Source: Bombardia bombarda (lineage: Eukaryota; Ascomycota; Sordariomycetes; Sordariales; Lasiosphaeriaceae). Taken from it: DNA of 64,000 bases. Below are positions 46,345 through 56,919 of the stretch, piece by piece (position 1 is the first letter of the stretch; every line of letters starts with the position of its first letter). The stretch lies in NCBI GenBank assembly GCA_030512295.1, contig JAULSR010000003.1, positions 1,054,001-1,118,000 on the forward strand, read 5' to 3'. A program made the position numbers and the translations under genes. The notes below the pieces were generated by a model. The model had not been told where the DNA came from. It did no database searches and was given only the letters and a program-made list of their open reading frames with translations.

Positions 46345-47759
46345 TTTGGTATATTTGTGGTGAAGGAGGATTACATACAAGCTGTTTCAGCACTTAGGAT
46401 ACGTAGGTATGTAAAAGGGGTATTGGACTATGTAGAGCTAGAGCTAGAGTTACGTTGATATTCTCAACTTAAAACAACAGGATGGAACTCCAATATCAGA
46501 GTCAACTAGATACAGCCAGAGTTCAACAGTCTGGCTTTAAGAGCTACCTAAGTAGGTTTACACCAAAACTTGGCGTGGCTCATCGTCCGCTGCATGTACC
46601 AAGTCCAGTGTGATTGTTCTTGCCAGCCTATACATCTCCTTAGAACAGCGGCACCTGGTAAAGGGGACAATTATGTACGTTTGTGTTAACCCAGAATCTC
46701 GAATACTGAACCACATCGTGCCACATTGTTTCAGTGATGAATTGTCATGATCATGGTTATGTTGGACGTTGCGCAGATAACCTCAGTGCAACTTGAGCTT
46801 GTCACCCCCAGAGATTGGAATGGTGGCGAAATATAAATCAAGTTAACACCACAAACCATCTCCGTCTGAGATGAGAGTTCGGAGCTCACCGTATTGACGT
46901 TCAGTCTAGTTCTAGATCGTTGAAACGTCAACATCAAATCATGGCGATGTACATGGGTTACAGTGTGTAGGTCATCAGATGATGCGCTCACTCACAACAT
47001 GAATGTTATTGTCGCTGAGCTGGAGGCACGGATATAGACTAAGGCTTCATTGCATTAAGGGGCTGATCCAGTTTATATCAATTGGTCAGTTTACGTCGCA
47101 GTGAGACAATTCCACATAGGGCGCCATGACTGAGCAAGCCCACCACATCAAATGAGACAAAACCTACCAGTGACTGTCGCGAGTCGCGCGTATTTAGAAT
47201 AACCGAGAGCCGCATGTGCTTAATCAATCTCGTCGTACACTTTCACATTGGCAAGTGAGATAGATACCCAGACAGGTAGGTAGCAGGCAAAAGTATATTG
47301 TCATCAGTCCACGTCATCATCAGTTGACAAATCGACCTTGAGAGCATATATGCGACGTATATGCGACTTGAAGTTGCATGCCGTGATGTGGTTTATTGTT
47401 CCCTCCAGCTCCGAAGGCATCGTGGCCGGTCTAGGAAGGGCTGACTTCAGCTTCGCTGCAGTTGCACATGTATTGCAGTGCGCGTACCATGTTTGCGGTC
47501 AATGACGCGATTTGATCCGAACATCCGAGACTTCTAGACCAAAACACCTATTCTAGCCCGAGGAAATTCGGTGCCGTGGCGCGGCCGGTAGTGTAGTGCG
47601 CGGACATGTGGGTTGGGGGCCAGTTGAAGTTTTGTTCTTCCATTCCATCATCCACGTGTGGTGTAACAGGCCAGCTTCTCAGTGGGAGTGATGGGGGAAA
47701 AGTGGTGGTGTGGAAGAGTTGTGTCTTAACAGAGTCTGTCGATGGTTGTGTGACAACCT

Positions 47760-47804
47760 GTTAGTGCAAACACTGTTAGTGCAAACACTGTTAGCGCAAA
47801 CACT
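47760..47804. repeat. Three tandem copies of a 15-bp unit
   Basis: GTTAGTGCAAACACT occurs three times head to tail; the third copy has one T to C change. Confidence 0.95.
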
Positions 47805-49380
47805 CTCAGCGGTCAACGGTTGGCTTCCCCCGCCGTCTTGCTGACTGCCCGGGTCCAAGTGAACCATCCCCCACCGCCGCCCCCACAGCCCGGCTGGTGT
47901 TGTGTGCGCTCCCCGTTGGCCAATGCGTTTGCTTGGCCCGCTTGGCTGCAGTTGCGCTGCCCTGTGCTCAGGGCCTCAGGAGGCTGGCTGTCGTTGCCAA
48001 CGAGGCCTAGCAAAAGGCACTGGCCATGCAGGCCGTGGAAAACAGGGAAAACAGGGGGGGGGGGGCATTCTCCGTGACGTCCGGAAATCCTCACGCCACC
48101 AACAAACAATCCAGACCACCATGGACCCGACAGGATGGTTGCCGTCCGCAGTGGCGCACACAAACAGCCTGCATGGGATTTATTTTCAGCTCACCCATCC
48201 ATCTGCTTCGGTGCAGTGCAGCGGTATATATTAATTGAGAGTGCAAATGGAATGTCCGGTGGGTGCTGTCATAATCTCGTGTATGTAGGGCCCATGTAAG
48301 GTACCTTGGCAACTTTGTCCAAATTGTTTGTTCTCGTGATGGAGGTGTAATTCAACTCCAGTCCAATACATGGGAAAAAGCGTGTCAATATATCAGAGCA
48401 CGGCCCACACACCTCTGTTACTTTCTGTACAGCGGCTGTGATCCAAAATAGGTATGGATCCTAGTATTTATCATCTTTTCATCCAATTTTTGCTGTGCAG
48501 TAATGTGCAGTAATATGAGGGAACGGAACGTCATGTGAGCGACACCGGTAGTCGGCACAGCTCCCGCCGGCTCTCCTTCCTGTTCCTGTCGAATCGATTA
48601 TTTTCGTTCAGCTACGGCATGCAAGCAGCAAAAAGGGCAATGGAGGTGTGCAATTACTCGGAAGAATTGATTTCGCTGGCGGGCTTTGGCGAAGTCTAGA
48701 ACGCTCTGGGGCAGTCGCTGCACGTGCTCAGCCACCCAGCTGCAGGAGGTCTTTGCAGGTGCGCGTCGCCAAATCTCTCGCAAAGCGCCGACATAGGCTA
48801 CCAGCGAGCGCTAAACCCTAGGTAAAGGTACTTTACCCGACGAACTTCGACCTGACCGCCCCCATCAGCAGCCATCAGATGGTATTGTTTGACGGCAGAT
48901 GCAGCGCATGCAGCTCTTGCACATGGCTTTCAGCCAATGCGACGCGCCAAGTGGCTACCGGCCGGCTGTCCACACGAAAAGCTGACGGCATCCATGCCTT
49001 TTCTGTCTGTCTCCCAGAGACTCGGACTCAGTCACACAAAGCGACTAAGACACGCTTAGCTGAACACAGAGAACAGAGCCTTACAGAGGGCTTCTCGTGG
49101 ACCTGGGCCAATGGAATTTGGGCCAATGGATTTCCCCCGCAACTAACGCCACAAGCGACAAGCGACGGCAAAGCCGGGGTGTGCCAAGACCTTTCTCTCT
49201 CTCTCTCTCTCTCTCTTTGGGAGCCTGTCGCATCCATTGGCATCCCAACATGGGGGAATGCGGGAGTGCTAGCGTCGGGTACCTAGCGACCTAGCGAAGC
49301 CTAGCGATGTAGTGCATTCACTGCTGCCGGAGATGTAGCCATTGTGGACGTCGCAGCGGGGGGGGGGGACATTCCAACCA

Positions 49381-49456
49381 TTGACCATTGACCATTGACC
49401 ATTGACCATTGACCATTGGCCATTGACCATTGACCATTGACAATTGACCATTGACC
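49381..49456. repeat. TTGACCA heptamer array
   Basis: About eleven head-to-tail copies of TTGACCA (two variants, TTGGCCA and TTGACAA) lie 400 bp upstream of the start of the next gene. It may be a minisatellite or a promoter element. Confidence 0.95.
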
Positions 49457-49855
49457 GCCTGCATTCACGCTCAGGTACTTCGGCGCACAAGGACGCAAAG
49501 TCACTGCAGACAATAGAACTAGTAGTTCAATTTGTGAAAGGATGCACTGTCATTCGTGACCTTTTGGACCTTTTGGGGGAAACCGCCGAGAGAGGAACAA
49601 GCCAAGTAAACATAAAAGGGGGCGTTCGCCCCGTGAAGCGGAAACTTGACTACCCAGATGACGTTCATGATCATCAAGTGCCTTGCAGATCCAACCCGCC
49701 CTGCGTCATTGGCCATAGACACACTATCGCACATGCTCCCACCCGACGTCACCGCAGCCACTTCGACCGAAAGACCAGTACTGCCATTGACCATTGTCCA
49801 GACGCATTGGTTCTTTCTCAAACCCCTTCGCATCGATACATCATACATCACAACA

Positions 49856-50875
49856 ATGCCAAACACAGCCATGCTCACAAACTATTACTCCTCCAACATA
49901 GACTCGGAGACGGGCGAGGTATGACAAGCATTGAACCATCTGATCTATTAAGCTTCTTTCTGCACCTGCCGCTTCGAGCCGTCGACTAACATTGGCACCC
50001 CCTGACATCAGGTTCCACTTCCCCAAACCTGGGCCGCCCCCGAGTTCAACAACACCATGTCGTCCTGGATGAACTCCAACGCGCACGGGTACTCGTCCCA
50101 ATTCGACCACACATACACCAGCCAGCCCCTCTACAGCACCGAGCCCTCCGCCACAACGACAACAACAACCGCAGCCGCATCAGGCAACTGGTTCGACTAC
50201 GGCGCAGCCGCCTCCTCCCGCCACGAATCCCCGCCCACAGACTACTTCGGCGCCGGCATCGCAACCACCACCGCCGGCTCCTCCATGTCTCCCGGCGGGG
50301 CTGGCCTATACCCAGACACGGTCTACGATGGCGCCTACGACCAGCCGCTCTACTCGCCCTTCTCCGAGGCGCCCCCCACCAACCACCACCAAACCTACAA
50401 CCGCCACAAGAGCAGCAACAGCAGCAAATCCAAATCCAAGACCTCTTCCTCCTCCTCCTCCTCCAAAAAGCCCACCACATCAACAACAACAACAAAAACG
50501 ACAACAACCTCATCTTCCTCCTCCAAAACACCATCCTCATACAAAACCACCAGCTCCAAACGCAAATCCGGCCCTTCCTCCTCCAGCAGCAGACACAACA
50601 ACCAGCTGCTAGACGACAGCGGCATGCCCGCCAATGAGGTCCACCGCGTCGCCTCGGAGCACATTGGGCGCGAGGCCTGGCGCATCTGCAAGGCCGAGGC
50701 GCTCGAGATGGCGCAGCGGCGCGTCAAGCTGCTCGAGCACGAGAGCGGCGCGCTCGAGCGCGAGACGCAGCAGCTGCAGGTGAACATCGGGCTGATGCGC
50801 GAGACGGTGCTGCGCCAGCAGATGGATCTGCAGGATGCGGTGAGGCGGGCGGAGGTCTTGGGGGGTGGGTACTGA
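49856..50875 (+). CDS. Hypothetical Ser/Thr/Lys-rich protein, C-terminal coiled coil
   Basis: Exons 49856..49918 and 50012..50875 (intron with GTATGA donor, GACTAAC branch and CAG acceptor) encode 308 residues. MPNTAMLTNYYSSNIDSETGE joins to VPLPQTWAAPEFNNTMSSWMN, giving a Tyr/Ser/Asn-rich N-terminus. Thr, Ser and Lys runs (about residues 130-200) are coded by ACA/TCC/AAA repeats. The last 85 residues (NEVHRVASEHIGREAWRICKAEALEMAQRRVKLLEHESGALERETQQL) are strongly helical with heptad spacing and read like a dimerising bZIP-like helix, but the required Asn/Arg basic-region signature is not clear. I do not recognise the family. The start could lie further upstream because the frame is open to 49646. 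A nuclear role is conceivable from the basic, disordered middle, but this is inference. Confidence 0.75.
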
Positions 50876-52027
50876 ACTGATGCAGAGTGCCCGGGGGGGG
50901 GGGGGTTTAGTTGGACGGGTTGGTTGGACTGGGGGACTGAGTCAGGGAGCGAGCTATGGATAATGGATGTTGTGGGATATGGATGATGGATGGAAGGTGT
51001 GTTGTGGTTGGGGGAGGGGGGTTAATAGCTTGTTGGGTTGGAGGATCTCTATTTAAGTAACTAAAAGCGACATTTGGTGGGGGGGTGGATGTTAGTGGCT
51101 AGATGGCTTGACAGGTGAGGAGTCTGTCTGTCATAGATTAATGGGCTGTTGTTGAGGTGGAAGCGAGCGGGTATTGCCACGGGTATGAGGCGATGATAGT
51201 TGTATGATCTAGTAGAAGATGTTTGATATCAATCAGAAGAGTTAATTCATATTTAAGATTAGTAGACGTAGAGACAGAGGATACGGTGCGAGATGTAACT
51301 TGATAACCATATCTTGGCATAGTCTTGATTGCACTGGTGATACAGTATAAGTCAAAAAGTCTGGCCCGTTTCCAATTTTACTACCTAATTGTACCCAAGC
51401 TTGACTTTCATAACTAAAATGGAGTAGTTATAGATAGGATAGTAAGAGGTGGGATAGTTATGATTGGGATAGCTATAAATAGGATAGTAGTTGTAAGTAG
51501 GATAGTTATAGATGGAGTAGCTCTAAATGGAATAGTTGTAGGTGGAGTAGCTCTAAATGGAATAGTTGTAGGTGGTATAGTTGTAGATGGGGGCTAGACT
51601 TATTCACTGGCACTGTAGCTACACCACGCTGATCTATCATAACGGAATAATAGTAGAAGAGAGAACCGTAGGTGGTGAATAGGACGGATTTGAAGAAGCT
51701 CTTAGTTTATTGCGAAGTTGCTGTTTTGTCGTCGAGGAAGGATGACAGACAAGATCTGAAGATGAGCTGAATAAAAATAGAAAATACCCTCTCTACGGGA
51801 CTTGTACCTGATCTGAAGACTGACAGGCTGGGCTATACATCGTAACATAATTATGTATCGCCAATTCAAAACGTCGTTGGCAACGCTGTTTAAATGCACC
51901 TTTCATCTACCCTAACCCTAGCACTGAATTGCTGCAGCATTGAAAGAGGTGACCCCTATAATTTGCCTGTATGGTTTTCACATCCTACTTAAATGGCTAC
52001 TTAAGCTCACAAAATACAGTGAGAGAT
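50876..52027. other. Intergenic with imperfect repeats
   Basis: No gene is seen. A G13 run follows the stop codon (50893-50905). The segment 51415-51595 consists of imperfect 12-18-bp units of GGATAGTTATAGATGG / GGAGTAGCTCTAAATGG type. A CCCTAACCCTA telomere-like motif lies at 51910-51920. Confidence 0.5.
51415..51595. repeat. Imperfect tandem array of GGATAGTTATAG-type units
   Basis: Variants such as GGATAGTTATAGATGG, GGAGTAGCTCTAAATGG and GGAATAGTTGTAGGTGG follow each other, with a longer unit (GGAGTAGCTCTAAATGGAAT...) repeated twice almost perfectly. Confidence 0.75.
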
Positions 52028-52950
52028 CTAAGCCCGACACCAATTTCCAAAGTACATCGGAAGCAGACGACGATGACCCTCTGATGGCAATAACTCATTT
52101 GCCCTCTTGCAGAGGTACTCCCAATTACCGCCTATATTGTACAAAGATGTATTGGTAACCCTTGGTCTTCTGCCCTCTGACTCGTCTTCGTGCAGTCCCA
52201 AGCCGATTGGGTCCAAATGCGTCTCAGGGTCCCATTCACTCCATGGGAAGGCCCGCATCAATCCGTTGATACTGAAAATGTGCCCGTCAAGGCTAATGGA
52301 AATCTGCCGTAACTATCTTGAAATCAGCAAGCATCAGCTTGCTATCAATAAGCTCGCAGCCAAGGTACACCTGCTTCATAGTCCTCTTCCACATTCCCTG
52401 ACTGCCCAACTCGCGTGCAATCCACAGGTTCTTGACATAGTCCATGGCGTTTCTCATCGTCAACATGCCCTTGTCGCTCTTTCTGTCCAGGTGCAGCAGC
52501 CAGCCCTGGGCGTAATCCTTCAGCACCGTCGGCGTCATCAAGCGGTAAGCTTCGGAGCTCGGTCATTATCCCGGGGGGGGGGGGGGGGGGGGGGGTTGTG
52601 GTGCAGCATCTAGAGGAGGAGCTGCATCCCTCGCATGTCGTCGTCGGGTAGTGCGACTGTCCACGTGCTCTTGCCCTCCTCGCCCTCGCCTGTCTTTTTA
52701 TTCGCATCGCGGCCTTCGGCAAGCTTTCCGTTCAGCATCCTGTCGAAGACGCGGGACGAACGAGCGAGTGTGTGCGAGCAGACTTGGAATTCGACCTTTC
52801 GAGGGCCGACGAGAAGGACCAGGTCTCCATTGCGACTGATGATGTCTGCGGTATCTCTGGTTAGGATATCATGTACGGCGCCATAACAATGTAAAGGGCA
52901 AGGACGTCAGGTAATGTACTCAGTTTATCATATATCGTCTTCGGCGCCAT
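52028..52950 (-). pseudogene. BTB/POZ-domain gene, broken at a poly-G tract
   Basis: From ATG 52950, exon 1 (52920..52950, MAPKTIYDKL) joins across an intron with donor GTACAT to NTADIISRNGDLVLLVGPRKVEFQVCSHTLAR, the BTB fold start. It continues SSRVFDRMLNGKLAEG...WTVALPDDDMRGMQLLL and is then interrupted by TAG and, a few codons later, by a 23-bp homopolymer (G on the plus strand, 52573-52595). Beyond it the frame differs and resumes as YRLMTPTVLKDYAQGWLLHL...NLWIARELGSQGMWKRTMKQ. A normal intron (52304..52370) leads to ISISLDGHIFSINGLMRAF... and a stop at 52028. The domain order matches fungal BTB proteins, including the intact neighbour at 53653. A nonsense codon plus a frame change mark it as a probable pseudogene, although the homopolymer could hide an assembly error. 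Confidence 0.7.
52573..52595. repeat. 23-bp poly-G tract
   Basis: Twenty-three consecutive G residues on the plus strand lie inside the BTB pseudogene. The length in the real genome is uncertain because such runs are error-prone. Confidence 0.85.
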
Positions 52951-53652
52951 CGCTGTTTGATCGAGGTTCTCCCCCGAGGGTCTTGATTAGTCGATAATGG
53001 GAGAAAGTGGGTGGGCTCGGTATTTTAAAGGTGAGAGGGCGGTTCTATTTGAGCCATAAAGCTGGCTGGTCGTCGAAAGTATGCCTCGAGTGCATGTAAA
53101 GGTCGCGTGCCGAATCTTTGGCGCGGCAATCCAGAGGAGCAAAAAATTTAAGGTGAGGAAAATAACCTCCACTAACAGTGGGGTTCTTGACAGTATTTTC
53201 GGGTGCAGATTGCGAAAGGCGAAAGGTGGAAGGTGCGAGCGATGTTGGAAAGCTCGTTGTTGCCAGACTTGTTGCTCGATGCTGCAAGGTTTAGATAAAG
53301 ACTCGACAGCGTGGGCGAAATAGGCAACCCAATTTAAGCTTTTCACTCACGGGACCTAAAGTTGGTATGCGAATCAAGCAGAAGGAAAATAATGACTCAA
53401 AAAAATGATAATCGGTACCTAACAAACAGCGTTTTGCAGGGTATCGTATAAACGCCAATGTACCTGACCATGAAAACAACGCGGCAAACGTATCGACGAC
53501 AGATGGGATCAATCGATCCCAGACGCCGCGGCATAACCCATTGGCTCCCTCCCCGTTCCTCTCAGCAACGCCAGTCTCAATCCAATCTCCCGAAGTTGTC
53601 AACTCCCCCTCCCCCTCGAGGTCTGTCTCCAAGCAAGCAAAGAACCCAACAA
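52951..53652. other. Intergenic between two BTB genes
   Basis: No gene is supported. The open plus-strand frame beginning at 53458 continues as the antisense of the intact BTB gene and is a shadow. Confidence 0.45.
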
Positions 53653-55063
53653 TCACATCTCCCCATCAGCCCCCGGCCTCTCCGCCTGGTACCTCGGATT
53701 GCTGAACCCCAGCGCCCTCGCGCGGCGGGTGAACTTGTCGACGTCAAACGACATGGTCTCGACCATGTCGTGCGCCAGCTGCTGCAGGCTGGGCAGCTTC
53801 CCGCCAAAGGGCTCGCAGTGCTGGTGCGCCTGGGTGGACCCGGTCTGCTCGAGCGCCTTGGCGCGGATGGCCTCGATGTGGGTGTAGAGACGGTGGGGGC
53901 TGGCCGAGAGGTCCTCGTTCTTCCAGTCGAGCTGGCGCAGGGCGCGGCCGAGGGCGCCGCCCATGGTGCAGTCGCAGCGCGTCTGGCTCTGCTTCGCGCG
54001 GCAGACGGACTCGCCCGAGCAGATGGCGGACACGATGATGGGCGAGTTCATGAGGCCGTCGTGGGCGTCGGAGACGATGGTGACGAGCTTGGTGATCATG
54101 TCGTCGCGGCATTTTTTGATGTCATCTGACGCGGGGGGGTCGGGGTGGTTAGCTTTTGTGACTGGAGCAACAAGGAAGACACTTACCGAGGATGCCCAGC
54201 GCTTCCATGGTGGGGAATTTGCAATACGGCTGGCTGTCCTTGGCGCCGCGGCCAATGAGCTCGCCCTCGGAGTTCAGTCGTCCATACGTGACCATGGCCT
54301 GGATGGTCTGCTTTACGCAGCCCAAGTGTCCCAGACGGAAGGTGATCCAAAGTTGGGTGGCAATTTCGTCGTAACGCGAGGGCTGGGGCTTGTAGACCAG
54401 CTTGAGCCACTTGACCGAGATGCCCGCCAGACACTCGGTCATGTCGAAATGATGCGTTGCGACAATCACATCATGTAGCAGCTGCAGATTTGTCGAAGAC
54501 ACATATGTGTACACCTGAGCCAATTTTCCGTGAACTTTGAGAAGGACGACGCGCATTGCCTCGACTTTTTGACGGGCAAGACGAATGCAGCGGGGCTTGC
54601 GGCCGTCGGTATGGGGCGAGGCTTCGTATTCGCGGTTAAAGCGGACAAAGAAGTCGGAGTGTCGCGCCATGGTGCGAGAGCAGACGAGAAACTTTTTGCC
54701 TTCGGTGCCGACGATGAGGACCAGGTCGCCAGCGGGATCGAGGACCTCGAGAAGGTCGGTTTCGACACTGCCGGCGGTGGCCGAGTTGGCAGCGACGGTG
54801 AGAGGGACAGTGCGCTGGGATGGGACTGGAATTGGGATTGGGGCCAGGGCCAGGGCGGTGGCGCTGCCGCTGTCGTGCTCATCGGGGGATTTGACAAAAG
54901 GCGTTTGACGGACCGTGGGCGTAGATTGAGCCCTGGTGAAAGGAGAGCCCGGGGGCGAGGAGCGCTGCTCCGGAGCAGGCGGCGGGTAGTTGTACTCTTC
55001 GTCGCCGATTTCATCCTTCAGAGGATTGAACGGCAGCTCGCCGGGCTCGCAAATCTCAGCCAT
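53653..55063 (-). CDS. BTB/POZ-domain protein
   Basis: Two exons (54187..55063 and 53653..54125; donor GTAAGT, branch GCTAAC, acceptor CAG) encode 449 residues. A disordered N-terminus rich in Pro/Ser (NYPPPAPEQRSSPPGSP) occupies about the first 100 residues. The BTB domain begins LEVLDPAGDLVLIVGTEGKKFLVCSRTMARHSDFFVRFN and runs through RCIRLARQKVEAMRVVLLKVHGK. A helical BACK-like region (LLHDVIVATHHFDMTECL...LWITFRLGHLGCVKQTIQAMV) follows. A Cys-containing C-terminal domain (SAICSGESVCRAKQSQTRCDC...) and a helical tail (KLPSLQQLAHDMVETMSFD) end the protein. Fungal proteins of this type are abundant and mostly uncharacterised; protein interaction or Cul3-adaptor roles are possible. The same-strand neighbour at 52028 is a related, broken copy. 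Confidence 0.88.
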
Positions 55064-56180
55064 GATGATTTAGTATTTAGTTGAATGGAAATTTGCTACT
55101 GATGAGGGAGAAAAGGTGAGGATGATGTGGGAGCAAAGCAAGGTAAGTGAATGAGGTTGTTTGAGCAAGCGAGGAAAAACGAACACGATGTGGTAAAATG
55201 GATTTATAGTTGCAGAACGGCCAAGGAAAAGATTTTGAAGGCAAGAACTGCAAAGTGCGGCGCGCGCTGTGAAGTGGTTCGGGCAAGATCGGACGAGAAA
55301 AATAAGCCCGCTATGTCGGCCAAGGTTGCTTTGGTGAGAGTGCGTGCAATAAAGCCCAGTCCCGGGGAGAGGAAGACCGTCACGGGTCAAAAAGTAAATG
55401 TATGTCGAGTTGGGGTGTTGGTGTTGATGATGTTTGTAGAGCAGAGGTTTGGGAAAACAGTCATGTTTGGAATACTATGAGAGGCCACCGGGTTGAGGAT
55501 GAGGAATATGAGAAGTACCAAACTTGTCGTACAAACTCTGGGAACCGTTTTTATAATAATAAAGGTATGTCATCTTTTTCTAATGTATACAAACTGGCCA
55601 AAGCCACATTATTCGCGTATTCTAATGCACCATCCACCAGTAAAGCCAGGCACCATTATGTTGATTAGGACTTCTCGCTATTGCGTCACCAGCCCATTTT
55701 GCAAAAACAAAGACTGGATTCTAAAGTCACCTGCAAGGGTGGCACCGTGGATATCACAAACACACGTCAAAACATCAGATCAAACGAAGTGAAGTAAAGC
55801 CATGGCATTGGTGGATTGAAGTTGTATCCTCCCTGCCTTCCCAGAACACTCGACAAACTTAGTTCTGCTGCGTCCACCCCCACCCATCCAAATCCTCTCC
55901 TAATAGTCCAAGAAGAAGTGCTCGTGCTTAAGAGGACTTTTATTGGAATGCGAATGCCTGCTGGCTTCGTATGTGGTAGCCTTCACTAAACTTTTACACC
56001 ATTAGAAAATTTTGCATGATTCACTGGTATGCATTTACCTTCTGATACACTGTCGAGACACTTCTGCAGTAATAACGTAGTATTGTTATCATCGAACAGA
56101 GTTTACAGCTTCATGGTGGGGATGTGTGATACAGGTAGGACGAACCCATGAGAAGGTGGCTATCTATTAGATAATCTTTA
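55064..56180. other. Intergenic, no gene seen
   Basis: These 1.1 kb contain the upstream region of the intact BTB gene and the downstream side of the HET relic. No open frame has a recognisable product. Confidence 0.4.
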
Positions 56181-56919
56181 CTAACTTTGTTTCCCATCCA
56201 GAGACTCCCTACCAAGACATATGAACGTAAATTCGACAGTGAATGGTTTGTCATTAATAGAATCGACGTTAAAATCAAAGCTTCCCATATCGTCTCGTAA
56301 GGGCCAGCACCGGGACCATCTCGAGGTTCTATCTTCGGTCATATCGGGCGAACTAACAGTGGGCACTTGCCCGGAAAGGATGATATAACCCCCCGTCGCC
56401 GGACCTGTACTATCCGGGCTAGCAAGGGTGACAGACGCGTCCACGGCCACGCAGTGGTAGTCTTCTGTCGCTTTCATCAGCGGCATATAGACAGCCCCAT
56501 CAAGGGACGCCCAGGACCAACTCGGAGCACGCCCGGGATGGGCTTGGGTGACCATCTCAACATCCTTAACAAACCAGCACAGATCCGAGAGCAGGGAGCT
56601 TCTCCACAGTCCGGCAAGGTACTCGTCGCCGGGTGGCCGAAGCAAGCGCAGCGCCTGGCTCGCTGTACCAGAAAGTGCTAGGAGCTTGTCTCTCGGCAAA
56701 GACAGATCTAGGTTTGTGTATGCCTCGGAGGTTGGCTTCTAATGTTTTGAGCGTGGTTTGACAAGCGCACCCCAGCAGTGGCCTGACTGGCGTAGTTCAG
56801 GCATCAATTACTCTCGCCAGTAATTGTAGCAGCACATCTGTCTTGAGGCATTTATGTGACTGATGACAAATATTCAGCCAATCTTGAGCCTTCAGTAAGC
56901 TGTTTTCTGAGGCGGTATC
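56181..56919 (-). pseudogene. HET-domain relic lacking its middle
   Basis: On the minus strand, SENSLLKAQDWLNICHQSHKC...LLARVIDA (56797-56919) is the beginning of a heterokaryon-incompatibility (HET) type protein and ends in TGA. Only about 100 bases later the conserved far end resumes in another frame: PTSEAYTNLDLSLPRDKLLALSG, GDEYLAGLWRSSLLSDLCWFV and APSWSWASLDG, running to a stop at 56181. The HET domain core that normally lies between (several hundred residues) is absent, so a large internal deletion plus frame loss has occurred. HET proteins trigger cell death upon fusion of incompatible hyphae; this copy cannot work. The final residues (TVEFTFICLGRE) also stop before the usual end. Confidence 0.75.

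Larger units (their letters stand above)
46345..49855. other. Gene-poor intergenic, 3.5 kb
   Basis: No supported gene. It contains a triple 15-bp repeat (47760-47804), a G12 run (48054-48065), a CT microsatellite (about 49193-49217) and a TTGACCA array (49381-49456). Open frames overlapping these are low-complexity shadows. Confidence 0.4.

Noticed and set aside
44992..46380. 462-codon minus-strand open frame
   Set aside because: Antisense shadow of the esterase with PTPTPTP-type low complexity from the GGGAGT repeats.
53458..54129. 223-codon plus-strand frame
   Set aside because: Antisense of the intact BTB gene exon 2; no motif.
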